Shown: one piece after another, positions 1-11,569 of the stretch
How the letters are laid out: each line of letters starts with the position of its first letter
Numbering within the stretch: position 1 is the first letter of the stretch
DNA from: Lotus japonicus
Lineage: Eukaryota > Streptophyta > Magnoliopsida > Fabales > Fabaceae
DNA: 64,000 bases
Direction of reading: 5' to 3'
NCBI RefSeq assembly: GCF_012489685.1
Contig: NC_080043.1
Span: forward strand, 12,828,223 to 12,892,222
Position numbers and translations under genes: made by a program
The notes under the pieces: generated by a model
The model's input: the letters and a program-made list of their open reading frames with translations, nothing else
Databases searched by the model: none
Told to the model about the DNA's origin: nothing

Positions 1-22
1 AGTTGTTTTAGACAAAATTTGA

Positions 23-34
23 CAAAGGGGGAGA
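23..34 (+). other. Polypurine tract of the edge copia element
   Basis: A purine run, caaagggggaga, stops one base before the LTR starts TG. It has the same design as the tract at 36244-36256 of the intact copia element. It would prime plus-strand DNA synthesis, so bases 1-35 should be the 3' end of an element extending leftward. Confidence 0.6.
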
Positions 35-35
35 T

Positions 36-881
36 TGTTGGAACATGTTGCCTTGCATTTTGTCAAAACAACTGATTGTCGAAGCAGATGCCGTGGCATC
101 TGACCTCGTGAGGCTAGGACATCAGTCCTCAGCTCGTGTTTCTGTTATGGGCCTTCTGAAGATTTGTTGAAGATATGTTTTGAGTTACTTGAGGAGCAAG
201 TAACTATCTCAGAAGGGTTTTAGTTGTTGGGTTGTTATTTGTTGAAACAATCTTTGTTAAAAGATTGATTTCTATCTTTACTTGTGCAGTAAGAAACCGA
301 ATCTATTAAGATTGCGTTTTCAAATTGCTGTTATTGGAATCTGTTTCTTCAGCCCGTGCTAACTCTAAAGCCCATGCTACCGCTGCTGAAGTCTATAAAA
401 GGATGAAGACCTAAAACGTGAAGACTACCGAAGCTGAAAGAGAGATTGAGTGTTTTAGGATTTGTTATTGTGCTTCGTCCTTTGTTATTTGTGAATCCTC
501 TTTGCTCACTGATTCTATAAAGCAAAGAAGGGTTCTGTGTTGTTTGATTACATTCAAACTCTGATTGTTCATTGTGTTTACCAATCACTGTGGCAGTGAT
601 TGAGAGGAAGTGAGAGGGGCTCTCATACTTAGGTTGAGATTCTAAGTAGAAATACACTCGGTAGATTAGGAAGTGAACTATGAACTGAGGTGTTCATGAG
701 TGTCTGTAATTCCTGAATCTTGAGATAGTGGATTTCCTTTCTTTGGGTGCAAACCCTCCAGACGTAGGTGAAAGTTTTCACTGAACTGGGTTAACAACTT
801 CTGAGTGTTATTGTTTTGTTGTTAAGTTTTGTTTATTGTTAAGCGATTGTCGAACCTCTTGTCCCAGCATCGTGTAGGACA
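36..881 (+). repeat. LTR of a Ty1-copia element at the window edge
   Basis: The LTR begins TGTTGGAACATG right after a purine tract (23-34, caaagggggaga). It has a U3-type TATA box (CTATAAAAGG, 393-402) and appears to end ...GGACA at 881. A sequence like a tRNA-Met primer site follows (ATCGTATCAGAG, 882-893). The layout matches the intact copia LTRs later in this window, where gggagaT precedes TG and TCA is followed by attGGTATCAGAGC. Seen: boundaries and TATA. Inferred: copia identity and the 3' boundary. The matching internal region lies outside the window to the left. Confidence 0.65.
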
Positions 882-893
882 ATCGTATCAGAG
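882..893 (+). other. Degenerate primer-binding site (initiator tRNA-Met type)
   Basis: ATCGTATCAGAG directly follows the LTR end. The usual plant copia site is TGGTATCAGAGC, so this one differs at two or three positions. Its presence after an LTR that also has a polypurine tract before it is unusual (see findings). Confidence 0.4.
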
Positions 894-2260
894 GGAACCT
901 GAATTACAGTATACTTTATGTTCTATTACATGAGAGAGTTACAAAGGATTTGACTCTTAAGAAAATCTACTCTCCATGTTGAAGCAGACGATGCTTAGGA
1001 TCTATTTCATTTGAGTGTATCGTCGGCTTCTGAAGTTGTGGGCTTTCTTTTCTTGAGTACAGATGCTCCTTTAGATGTGTGCCTCGAAGCTTGCTCTGAT
1101 GAGCTGTAAAGCTTAGTCTTCAAGTCTTAATATCTTCCTTTTTATACTTTTGAATCTTATGTGATATGATTATAGCCGTTGGAGCTTGTTCTTCATGAAG
1201 ATTCTAGTCGTTAAATCAAACGGTACAAAGTGTACTTGCGTCAGAGCGTAGTACTGTTTAATTGAGACATTTTGCCGAAAAGATTTATTTTGTCATTTAG
1301 TAGGTAGCATAGATCTGAGCTTCTATCTGTTGGTGTACAAATATGACAATTTGATAGTGACACCACGTTTCCTTTATCTTCATCATAGCATTGTGTCCGA
1401 TCTTGATATTTCATCTTTGAAACTTATGCACAAAGCTTTCTTGGCTTCTTCTTCAATGGGAAGTGTACTTGGTTTGACTTTGTAGCTTTCTTTGAGTGTA
1501 AGCTTGATTTCTTTTTCAGATTATCTTTCTGCTTCTGTTGTTTTCTTTCTGCTTCAGACGATCTTTCCTCATCGTTCTTCAATTCTTCAGACGATGATTC
1601 ATGCTTCATTCATTCTGCTTTCTTTCAGATGATTTGATTGTGGAGCTCATTTTTCTTTCTTTCCTTCTGAAGTTGTAGACTTCATTTTATGATAGATGTT
1701 GTTCCTTTCAAAAGTCATATTTCCATCGTTCAGACGATGTTTCTTGCTTTAGTCATTCTTCTCTCATAAAAGTTATCAGTTTAGCACATGCTTTGTTTCT
1801 TTCTTCAATTGGTCATTCAGAATGTGATTGATAGCGTTTGACCAAATCTTCTTCTTCTTCAGAAATGGATTGTCTTGAGTTGCTTGAATCAGATTGATGC
1901 TAGTAGGCGTAGACAATAATCTTTGCTCCATTTCTTGCTTGAGGGAGAAAGAGGAGACTTTTTATGTTGACATCTTGTAGTTTTTTCCTTAATCAACGTG
2001 CTTTATAAGGTATCCCGTGATTTCTCATCACTTGACTTTCTCCTCAAGAATGCCACAGATATTTCCATTTGAATATGGCGCTCTTTTATCTAAACATTGC
2101 TTTCTTTGGTCAACCTTGACATAGACGTTTGAACGTAGACGTTGAGTGCAGTCTTATTAAACGATCTAATAGCTTCACTTGATCTTGCATGTGTTGACTT
2201 GAAGCTTTGATTCATCTTGTGTGGATGAGTTTGATGCTTTAGCTTCTTGATCCTGCTGAT
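894..2260. other. Non-coding stretch, probably decayed transposon
   Basis: No open frame of substance is seen on either strand. The sequence is rich in repeated cagacgatg and gaagc words and T-rich on +. A short - frame (1609-1424) is Lys/Ser/Glu-rich like the tail of a copia gag, but has no recognisable motif. It may be internal sequence of the element whose LTR ends at 881. Confidence 0.35.
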
Positions 2261-2269
2261 TTGACTATG

Positions 2270-3800
2270 TTTGCTCAGGTTGTTTATCTTGATCTTCTTT
2301 TATTTGTGCGGACTAGCTAATTTGACGTTTCCTTGCTAGTGTGGTTGCCTTCTAGCTCTGATCATCATTTTCTTTTTCTGTGGTCAAACGACCTGGCATG
2401 GTTGACACTTTTCTTTGTATAGTCTACCTTGTAGCTCTCCTTTGTTAATCCATGATGTGCTTTGATGCTTTGATCATTCTTCTTCTTCTAGTCAGTAGAT
2501 TCAACATTCCTTTGGTTATCCAGCTTGTCTTGCAGCTTTGACCAATCTCTTCTATGTAGATGTTGTCTTCTTGTCATCGTCTTGCACTGTTGTATTAGAT
2601 GATAGAGCGTGAGGGGTGTAAGTGTAATTTCCTGAAATGCAATTCACATGATATATTTAATCAGTTCACCTATACTCTTGAAAATTATAATCATTCAAAA
2701 TATGATAAACGATATATCTAGCGTTTGAACTTAACAAGGCTTTGATTGTTCAAATGGCTTCTAACAACAAACTGCTTTCTACCTGGGATGATTTCACTCG
2801 TGCTCTGTAATCTTACGAGAACCCTCAACAGGAGCTCTTTTAGTTGCAACAGACAACAATTGTGTCAGCATACCAATCAAGGTTTGAAAGGTTGTGTAAT
2901 CATGTGATTGACTTCTCTCCTAAAATCATGTTAAACTATATTTTATTTGAGTTAATACCTGCAAATAAGAATGAGTTAGCCATTTTACAACCTTATTCGG
3001 GTCTCTCAAGCTATTGAATAAGCTAAGCTGATTAAAGCCAAACTCCAAGACAACAAAGCTCAACCAAACTGTTTCCTTAAACCCTTTCCCACAAACCTAT
3101 CTTACAACCAGCCACGCCCTACACCCTCACTTCCCATCCTCACTCACCCAAATGCACAACAACCCAGATCGGCATTGCCTATTAAGCGGATGACCGCCAC
3201 TCAGATGCATGAACGAGGTTCACTTGGGCTTTGTTATAACTATGATGCCAAGTATTTCAGGGGACACAAGTGTAAAACAAAACAATATATGTTATTACTC
3301 ATTGATGGGGAGATGACTCACCTGATGTGAATGTTGGGGAAGATTTTGCCCTCGATGCCTTGCCACAGGATGAGGAGATACTCCATTTTCAGCTCTTTGA
3401 TTACGCTTTCCAAGGTATTCCCTCACCTAATACGCTGAAACACAATTGAAGAACATGAGCTTGCCGTAAAATTGACATTGGAAGCTCCCATAATGTGATG
3501 CCACCGCCTTTGGCCTGTTAAGTTCAAACGCTAGATATATTTCTTATCATATTTTGAATGATAACAATTTCAAAGGACATAAGTGTAATTATTAAAATTT
3601 CATGTGAATCATATTACAGGAAATATCACTTATGTCTCACACCTTCCACTATCTATGCAAGACAATGCTACAAGACAGTCCGCACAAGAAAAGAAAGATC
3701 AAAGCTACAAGACAGTCTGCACAAGCAAAGAACGGTCAAATCTGATAGGTCGTATGTAGAAGAGAAGACTACACACAGTGAATACATCCATCGTCTATCT
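2270..3800. mobile_element. Element with long imperfect inverted repeats and a captured Gypsy gag fragment
   Basis: A left arm (best part 2611-2741) is repeated inverted at 3513-3647. It contains a run reading atatatctagcgtttgaact on + at left and its complement at right, and the arms match over about 130 bases. Weaker similarity extends outward (2270-2610 and 3648-3800) through short repeats such as gtcttgcagctttgac and ttgtgcggact. No clear target-site duplication was found. The design fits a foldback or Mutator-like element with long terminal inverted repeats; the class is inferred. Confidence 0.6.
2754..3330 (+). pseudogene. Decayed Gypsy gag fragment inside the inverted repeat
   Basis: Translation gives the conserved gag pattern STWDDFTRAL, then LQQTTIVSAYQSRFERLCN, then NELAILQPYS. 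After a frame change come TATQMHERGSLGLCYNYDAK and RGHKCKTKQ, the remains of the CCHC zinc knuckle that follows the capsid in plant Ty3-gypsy gag. Several stops and frame changes make it non-functional. It fills the loop between the two inverted arms, with no protease or polymerase following, so it looks like a captured piece and not a retrotransposon insertion of its own. Confidence 0.75.
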
Positions 3801-3860
3801 CAAAGCTGACTTATGGAAGTGTTATCTTTATAAGGTATTTACTATTAATATTATCATATG

Positions 3861-5764
3861 GGGAAACGTAAATGAAAAAGAAACGTGCGAGCTCTGCTAG
3901 GGTTTCTTCTGCCCTAGCTTCAAGGCCATTTTCTGGTCTTTGCAATGGGCGTGGAGCATTTGCGGAGGATAACGTCGACGAGAGTGATGAAGAGGATCTT
4001 GATGGCGGATCAAATGGGGAACCTGGGGACGCTATCGGTGTTGTAGTTTGTTGCTACACTATTTTCATTGACGGCATATCAAGTTCGGTGGACTATCACC
4101 AGGTGAGAGACCTTTTTCAACAGCATGGGAAAGTGAAGAATTTGTTCATTCAACGACAAAGGAACTTAGGGAGGAGGTTTCGGTTTGGGTTCGCCGCTTT
4201 GCGCTTAAGGAGGATGCCTGCACGGCGATGCTAAAGCTTGACGGAGTCAGGTTAGGCGGCGCCTACCTGTCTGTTACTCCGGCTAAGCCCCCTAGATCGA
4301 GTAAAAAAAGGGCCCTATCAAGCAGCCTATCTTTTCTCATAAAGTGGCAAAGGTGGTTTCCAGCGCTGACGCTCTGGTCCGATCACAAAAGGCGGCGGGT
4401 CGACATATGTCCTCTGTGTCTTGGCGTGATGTGCTGGTGGGGATTCCGAAGGTGGGCAGGAAGTGCTCTTCCACTTTCGAGGTGGAAGCTTTGTTCATGG
4501 GGAGGGGGAGGTTTTTCGACCTGAGCCCAAGAATCCTTGATACAGTGCTTTTTCCAGAAGTGCTTGGTGCGGTTTTGGGTGTGGAAGAGGAAGAGGCTTC
4601 AAACTTTCCAGTTGAATCTTCACATCCTGAGTCTGTTGAGTTGGTGCAGGGAGAAGTTGAAGTGTCGTGTCGGTTGGCCAATGAGGAGAGAGAGAAGGAT
4701 TTTCTATCATTATTATCTCTTGGAAATTTTGAAAATACTTTATGGGTTGGCCAATCTGTTCCTAGTTTTGTGGGTGGTATTATTGTGGGTGATATATCTG
4801 GCCCCATTAATTGTCCGTTGGAGTTAATTGGAAAGAGTAATTTGTTGATCATCAAGCTTGAGGATTTAAAATTCAAATTGCTTTTAAATTCTCCTCTTGG
4901 ATGTAGGCACAATTCATGGACGTGGATGGGTGGTTATTTTTTGGCAACAACTTTTCTATTTTTTGGCTAATAATATCAACAGTTCGTGCAATTCTTCTCA
5001 TGTCTCCAATACGTCCCAATTTCTTTCTTGTTTTGGTTTGGCTGGTTCGCTCTCAAGGCCTTTATCTCTTGCTTCGGGTTCAAGCATTTCTGACATGCTG
5101 TCCTGGTCCAGCAATGTATCCCTTGTCTCAATATGTTCCTTTTCTCATTCTAGCTTTGAGGTGGGATCTTGCTCAAGGTCTACGGAGTTAGAGAGGCGAT
5201 GTGTTCTTCTCCTTGTGGATTTGAAGATTTTTACTTGGAGGATCCTGCTTTAGAGTTTTCTCCTCCGAAGCCCCGGTCTCGCGGTCGGCCAAAGAAGAAA
5301 TTAATAGCGAAGTGTGGAGGAGCCTTCTCGTAAGCCTAGAGGTCGGCCTAAGAAATCTCTTTGTGTGGATGTCGCAAGCGCCCCTCCCTCGTCACGTCCT
5401 CCATCTTCCTCTGGGCCCTATTTCACGCGTGCGAAGAAGGTTTGGCTTTTGGGACAATATGCGGGTTTGGAGTTCCCCGACAGCGAGGAGGAGACCATCT
5501 GTGATCTAGCGGATTTCGTTAGAGAAAATGGACCTGCGGGTTCGTAGAGGTCTTGTGTCGCTTCGTTGTTTTTGTGACTTTTTTGGGGCTCTTATTATTT
5601 GGTTTAGTGTGGTTTTTGAGTCTTTTAGGGCTCATTCGGGTTTTCTTTTGGTTGGGTTGTGGTTTTTTTGGCGGGTTTTTGCTGGGGGTTTTTTCGCTCC
5701 ATCTCCTTCGTTAGGGGATTGAACCTTCTTTTTTTTATTAATAAACTCTTTTGTTCTAAAAAAA
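3861..5764 (+). mobile_element. ORF1-only LINE (RRM type), element H1
   Basis: The insertion is flanked by a 17-base direct repeat, attaatattatc[a/g]tatg, at 3844-3860 and 5765-5781 with one mismatch. It ends in an oligo(A) run at 5758-5764 after a typical LINE tail. It starts 11 bases before the ORF1 ATG, carries a whole ORF1 region and a 3' untranslated region, and contains no endonuclease, reverse transcriptase or RNase H sequence. That means it moved as an ORF1-only unit. RRM-bearing ORF1 is known from the BNR subclade of plant L1 LINEs. Confidence 0.8.
3872..5547 (+). pseudogene. LINE ORF1 with RRM and two AT-hooks, frame-broken
   Basis: An RNA-binding protein of a LINE. The N-terminal part (3872-4234) holds an RRM with RNP2-like TIFIDGI and RNP1-like RRFRFGFAAL. 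The RRM end (LDGVRLGGAYLSV) continues in another frame from 4228, and the middle part (4344-4970) in a third. A Ser-rich part follows near 4970-5200. The C-terminal part (5314-5547) carries an AT-hook, KPRGRPKK, and a second hook, RGRPKK, lies just upstream near 5280. At least three frame changes show it is not translated whole. The same RRM plus RGRPK hook design is seen in the ORF1 of LINE-B at 23875-38096. Confidence 0.75.
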
Positions 5765-5781
5765 ATTAATATTATCGTATG

Positions 5782-6068
5782 TGTGTGTGTTATTTATAAG
5801 AAAATCTTTGAATATGCTTTTTGATCTATAGAGAAAAAAATTATAACAAAAAATGTATAAATTTAAATTTACTAAATAATACTTCATGATACTAAAATTA
5901 TAACTTATTATAATTTTAAAAGTTAAAATTTGTTCATTGTTGATAAAAAGTCTAAAAGAATATTATTTTAACTTATATTAAAAACTTAATATTTGATTTA
6001 AAATATCTTAAATTCACTTCATGATTTTTCATATTATTAAATAAATAATTATTCAATTTTTTTAAAGG

Positions 6069-6135
<67 letters not shown>

Positions 6136-6260
6136 TTAGTGGGGGTTTCCTCTTGTTCGCCGAGGTACCTCTCTTTTTGGGGTTCTCCTCGCTCCCCAAG
6201 GGTTTTGTCCTTAGGGGTTTTCTGTGGATAATAATACATTTCCTTTATCTTTCAAAAAAC
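5782..6260. repeat. AT-rich stretch with a (TA)n run and a LINE tail inserted in it
   Basis: A (TA)n microsatellite occupies about 6071-6134. From about 6135 to 6257 there is a T/G-rich sequence ending AATAATACATTTCC...TTTCAAAAAAC, like the 3' untranslated tail of a LINE. It is followed by a second AT run (6263-6283). The tail is thus a severely 5'-truncated LINE insertion bordered by AT repeats that may be its target-site duplication. Confidence 0.5.
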
Positions 6261-6620
6261 AAATATATATATATATATATATTTATATGATTAAATAACG
6301 AAATAAAAACACAGGAACAACACTCCCCCAAGTGAGTATATTAAAGTTTACAATCAAATTTGTGGCTAATCACACCCCTTAACCGAAACCATAACAAAAA
6401 CCCTAAACACAAACTCTAAATCAACAAAACAGGTTCCAACCCAAGTTGTTAAAATTACTTCACTGCTAATTATTAAACAATAAAATATCCAAAAAAACTC
6501 TAATATTATTTATTCAGATGTATCAACACAATTATTTTTTTGGTTATATTTATAATGTAAAATTAATATTTATTTATTTAACTGCACTATTGTAATATTA
6601 AAAAATATTGTAAATAAACT

Positions 6621-6647
6621 CGTGCAACGCACAAGTATTATATCTAA
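6621..6647 (+). mobile_element. Helitron 3' end (copy 2)
   Basis: A small hairpin (GTGC-AAC-GCAC) lies about ten bases before CTAA, followed by T. This is the Helitron signature: 3' hairpin, CTRR end, insertion before T. The same terminus with a longer stem occurs at 39879-39906, and upstream AT-rich sequence is similar between the two copies. The 5' TC end could be TCTATAGAG near 5828, but this is uncertain. Confidence 0.55.
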
Positions 6648-6929
6648 TGTATTGGTAACACAGACTTGCTTGTCCGATAGTAATAAGATGTTTTATGTAT
6701 GATTAGGGAGTATAGTTGTGTATATCCAAAATAGCAAAACATACCCTCCACGTTATAGTAATAAAATTACTCGAAATCCTTTAATTTTTATTTTTGGAAC
6801 GAAAATCATATTGTTGATGATAGAATGTCATAATCCATACATGATTCGGAATCACCTTATTTCAAGTACTAATAATAAATGGAGCAACTAAAAGCTCTTA
6901 TTTCCATGATCGCAATGATAAAGTCATTT
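6648..6929. other. AT-rich intergenic sequence
   Basis: No reading frame, repeat or RNA signal was recognised between the Helitron end and the last exon of the - strand gene fragment. Confidence 0.5.
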
Positions 6930-7539
6930 TTAAAATTTTTCAATGCCTTTGTAGCCTTCGCCCAAGAGAGAACCATGTGTATCAGAACCAGCTGAATGTC
7001 CTGATTGAGGATCAAATCTAGACCCATCAACATCTTCATCTTCATCGAAAACAAATGTCTACATATCAATTAAAACAAAAACATTAGCACATCTTCATTG
7101 ATAAGGGACCAAGCAATGAAGTTAAAAAAGAAATCCATATGATGAGTTAGAAGCTAACAATATATTCCTTGTTGACAATGACAAGTGGTTCCATTTCAAG
7201 CTTCTTCATAAGTTTTCCACTTTTCTTTGCACTTGCCCTTTCTTTGAGCCCAGTTTTTGCATTCATGTCTGATAAATAATTGAAAAATAAACTCTTATGA
7301 TGTATGACATAAATTTATTAACGTGAATGATAACTTCATATTTTCCAGAAAAGTAACTTCATATTATCATAAAACAACATGACACTCTCGACTTTTATTA
7401 TTTCAATACCTGTGCAAATATTAATGAAGAAATTTTTCATTCATATACTGAATTAATTATCAATTAATATTCGATATTAGACTATCTTAGATATTATTGA
7501 TTCTTCCTTTGGTTTCTCATATCGTTTTCATTAATTGAG

Positions 7540-8510
7540 GTAGGGATTATGTGGGCTTATGGGGCGGAAGTGCTTGATATCTATCAGACCCTTTTGTTCT
7601 GCCAACAATTCAGCTTCTCAACTTTGGTTATCGAGAGTGATTCTGAAGTTAAAGTGGGATGGGTACAAAATAGCAAAAGAAAGTCGTGGAAATTGTCCCA
7701 AATTCTGGCGATGATTGATCTTCTCTTTCAGGAGGTAAATTGTTTGGGCATAAGGCATATATTGAGGGAGGGGAATGAGGTAGCCGATTTCCTAGCAAAA
7801 AGTGGGAGAGATAGGCGCTTATCACTGTGACAAGTTTATGCGTGATGAGTTTTTATTTATTTACTGCTGTACTATTTTTGGCTATGTGAATTTGGTTCTA
7901 TTTTTTGCTGGTACTTTGCTAGTAAGGGAATGATGTTGTTTTATTGTAATGTTGTTTTGTGGTGGATCTTTGGGACAACTTTCAGTTGGGAAACTGTAGT
8001 CTTTTCTTTTGTTTTGGGTTAAATTTGTCATGACAGATTTGATTGATTTGTGCTGGCATAGACAAGGCATTAAAAAATTTCCATGGAAGTGTTGTTTTTC
8101 AAGTGATATGGTCCTTCATGATGTTGGAGTTTTCTTTGCCGAGGGACTAAAGGTGATTTGGAAGGTAGGTCCAATGTGGTGGCAAATACTTATTCTTGTG
8201 TCAAGGGTGCTACTGCTGATTTTGCGTAGAACTGGGAATACACTTTGCTGTGGACGAGTCATGTTGTAGTGGAATGCCACCAAAATCATGATTTTAGGTG
8301 TTGTGTATTAGCTTCTGGATTGTTTGCTTGACGGTCTTTGTTTTGTTGAACTTTTCCTGGTTTGGTGGGTTATTTGCTTTTATCTTTTGTAAGGTTTTTC
8401 CCTTAGGCTCTCTAAAGTATGATGTACTATTTTTCCTTCACCTGATTTTTATCTCTATTGGGTTTTTCCTGATAAGGTTTTAATGAGGCTCATACTTTAA
8501 TAGCTCGTTA
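7540..8510 (+). mobile_element. 5'-truncated LINE (RNase H and 3' end only)
   Basis: The frame at 7549-7830 encodes the last two thirds of a LINE RNase H-like domain: VIESDSEVKVGWVQN, then REGNEVADFLAKSGRDRR. The first catalytic Asp region is missing. The downstream sequence to about 8510 is T/G-rich untranslated tail, including ggtttttcctgataaggtttt, close to the tail of LINE-B near 39030. It sits in the long intron of the - strand gene fragment. No clear target-site duplication was found. Confidence 0.65.
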
Positions 8511-10195
8511 TTTGATAAACATTTTGATTGAAATACCCCTATTTAAAGTTTGTTATATTAAGGAGAGAAATGTTATTATTTGTTAAGTGCATAGTGAGAG
8601 TTGTGATTGATGTAAATTGAATGTGGTAATTAAGAGATATAATATTAAATGAGGGTATATGAGGAAGAAAAAGCTTATCACAATCATACTAGATATATGG
8701 TAGTCAACAACTTGAACGAGAAGCAATGTCCTTATGAATTAAGTACTTTTCAGTCTCGTAGGTCTAGAAAACTGGCTTAGGCATTTTCTTGGCATATCTT
8801 TCGTTTTATTTTGGGATAGTGATATGGTTATTTTTTTTAGGTGTTTTTGTTCTTGGTTTCATCGTTTTGTTCTTAGTTGGGTTTTTTGTCTGGTTGGACT
8901 TCTTTTCTTTCTCTTTCTGTTTCCTTTTTAAAGGTCTTTTTTACTTAAATTGATTTATAATATTATTTGATTTCAACAAGTTGTTCAATCGTTCAAAATT
9001 TCCACCAACCACTATTTTGTCTAACAAATGCTTGAAGATCAAGAGGTACATATGAACATTGAAGGATTTAAGTTAAGATTTTAACAAGTTAGATGCTTAT
9101 CAATTCATTGCAAACATTCTTAAGCATTCAAGTTTCTCTCAATACCATAATTTTCAATTAATCTTGCACACCTACTACATATTTAAGACATTTTAAATTT
9201 AAAACATTATGCATGTCAAGTCACCACTTAAGAGATATTAAGTGTTTTTGCCTCCTACATTATCTCCTCTCTTAATTTATTATAATTTATCTAAGAGGTA
9301 TTAACAAGATTACTTGTACTCATTTGAACTTGAAGAGGATTAGATCAAAAGTATACTTGTTAAGGGGAGAAGTAGGATAAATACATTGGACAATCTTTAT
9401 TCAATCTTACTCCTTGAGACTTAAAATTTTATCTCAGCTTTTTAATTAGACGTAGAATTTTTGAATTCTTAGAAGTTCTACTTTATCAATTGATTTTGAT
9501 GAACAAAAATCTATGGAGATGTTTTTTTGTGACTCAAAGTGATAAATTTCAAACGAACCTCTGCTTCAATAAAAACACTATGCAGCGTAGGACTTACGTA
9601 GCATTAGTGTTTTTTAGCTTTGTGAAATGTTTTAATACTTTTGTTTGAGAGTTTTTTAGGGTAAGAGAAAGGGAGACTTTGAGGATATGAGGAGAGGACA
9701 GGGAATGGTAGGGAAAGTCCCCATTTGTTTGAAAATTTAAATTTTCACAAAAACTATCATTTTATGGGAACTAAACAAAATAATTGAAGCATGGTAATAA
9801 GGGTTTTTGAAATTTCCCAAGCCCTTCCTCCTTTAACAAATATTTCCAAACTAATATGAGGTCTTTTCGTAAGCCCCCTTTTTCTCCCCCTAAAAAATTC
9901 AATTGACAAACAATGTCTTAAGGAAACAAAATTCAATTCACAGTTAATATGATATATCTTGTCTTTTAAGATAAAAGAAAATATAAGACAAGAATACTAG
10001 AAGTTGTATGCCAAAATAAATTCAAATATAAAATCATATAACTTATATTAAAACTAAAAGAGCTCCAAATATCTACTTTCAATAAACTTTATTTAAAGAC
10101 AAATCACAATTATAGGTCAATATTTTTCTAAACAAGAAACAAACATAGATTTTTATTTTAAGTAATAGAAAAAGAAATAACACGGAATATTGAAA
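8511..10195. other. Intergenic or intronic sequence without a gene
   Basis: No supported coding sequence. A T/G-rich block near 8770-8960 resembles another LINE 3' tail. A purine-rich then pyrimidine-rich pair near 9650-9920 resembles a decayed MITE. Neither has clear ends. Confidence 0.3.
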
Positions 10196-10376
10196 TGGAA
10201 TAACATTATTCTTTATATTTTAATTGTTTAAAACAAAAAGAAAGATTATAAAATTTCATTCTATCCAATACTTTTCTTTTTTTGTATGGAATAACATTAT
10301 TCTTTATATTTTAATTGTTTAAAACAAAAAGAAAGATTATAACATATCATTTTATCCAATACTTTTCTTTTCTTGG
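10196..10376. repeat. Tandem duplication, two copies of about 91 bp
   Basis: The copies start at 10196 and 10287 with tggaataacattattc and each runs to a tatccaatacttttct end, with few differences. It lies in the long intron of the - strand gene fragment. Confidence 0.8.
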
Positions 10377-10641
10377 TAATTAGATTAGCGATTAAATAAA
10401 ATCGTTAGTCAAACAATAGAGTAAATATTTTATGCTACCATGTTAGATAATATATTAAAGCTTAAATTATTAAGATATGCTCGTGTCATTCTATTAATTT
10501 AATAAACCAAAGGATGCATATTCAAGGAAACGTACCCTTAGATTTGTTGCCATTTGCATCAGCATAATTTTCCTCTTCCTCCTTTACCAGCTCATACTCG
10601 AGACTTTCCTCATCCTCCTTTACCAGCACAAGCTTCCAGTT

Positions 10642-11569
10642 CTGTCAAAGTTAGAAGGGAGAAAAAGTATAAAATGAAAATATATCAATAGGTGAATGCA
10701 TACTATATGAATATACTAAGAGATGCATTATTTCGTTTGATAAATTTGATCTGATTAAATCAACTTTTGAAAACAAAAACCATAAAAGATAGTAATTTTA
10801 ACAATATTTGTATCAAATTAAGTGGTTCCCTATATATAAACATGCATATTAAAGTATTTAAAAAAGTATAAATTATAATGTAAATACTTAACATAAGATA
10901 TGTACTAAACAATCCATTCAAATAATGAGACGGTAATAACATAACACAAATATCATAACTTTTAATTATTATTTGATCAACTTTAGGTTTAGTTAATATT
11001 TAGATCAAACAATTCTTACTCTACCATTTATGTGTCAAGGAATATAATTATTCAGCCCTTGTTCAAGTTGGGTATTCTTATCAAAGTAAGGTAAGGAAGG
11101 AGTGTGTACCCACGTATATCAGTTTCTCCCAAGTTTAGATCTAACTGATTGTACTTTAAGATAAACGCAAAACCAATTGGGATAAATTTCATACTTATAG
11201 TCATGGTTAACCAAATTTAACAACCACAATTAGTCAAAAAAATGATTTAACAAGTCATTTTAATTAGTTGTTCTACCAACCCTTTTCTACGTGTTTGCAC
11301 AACTAATTTTTTAAGAATAGTAATTTTTTTCCTTTTAGCAATTTTTTGAAAATTTAAAGATTTCATAGTACTTGATAAAAGAAATATCTCTCGTTGGACT
11401 TTGGTAAGATTTTGATGATAACAACAACAATACCGACAAAGGAGAAAATAAATGAGCATCTCAAGCTTGAAGTTGTAATAATTAGTCGTTTAATTTTTGA
11501 AAATTTTAATCCATTTCCTTTAAATTCTCCATACATGTGGTGGATAGAAGATAACATTTCTCTCTGTTA
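10642..11569. other. AT-rich sequence without a recognised gene
   Basis: Short open frames occur on -, but none has a motif, a promoter or splice context. This is where upstream exons of the - strand fragment would be expected; I see none. Confidence 0.4.

Larger units (their letters stand above)
6930..10641 (-). pseudogene. Three-exon 3' fragment of an unrecognised host gene
   Basis: Three short coding exons on the - strand: 10641-10536, 7268-7159 and 7058-6930 (stop). Each junction has a good splice signal: acceptors tttgacag, tttatcag and gatatgtag; donors gtacg and gttagc. The codon phase carries through all three. The encoded 114 or so residues are strongly acidic then basic: LVLVKEDEESLEYELVKEEE in exon 1, TGLKERASAKKSGKLMKKLE in exon 2, and FVFDEDEDVDGSRFD then GSDTHGSLLGEGYKGIEKF in exon 3. 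I do not recognise the family. No upstream exons or start were found to 11.57 kb, and a LINE fragment sits in the long intron, so this may be a truncated gene copy or the end of a gene whose other exons I could not see. Confidence 0.5.

Noticed and set aside
1424..1609. 61-aa Lys/Ser/Glu-rich frame on -
   Set aside because: Low complexity, no motif, no promoter or splice context; at most a decayed gag tail.
3558..3809. 83-aa frame on +
   Set aside because: It lies within the right arm of the inverted repeat and has no family features.
4337..4912. 191-aa frame on - within element H1
   Set aside because: Antisense shadow of the LINE ORF1.
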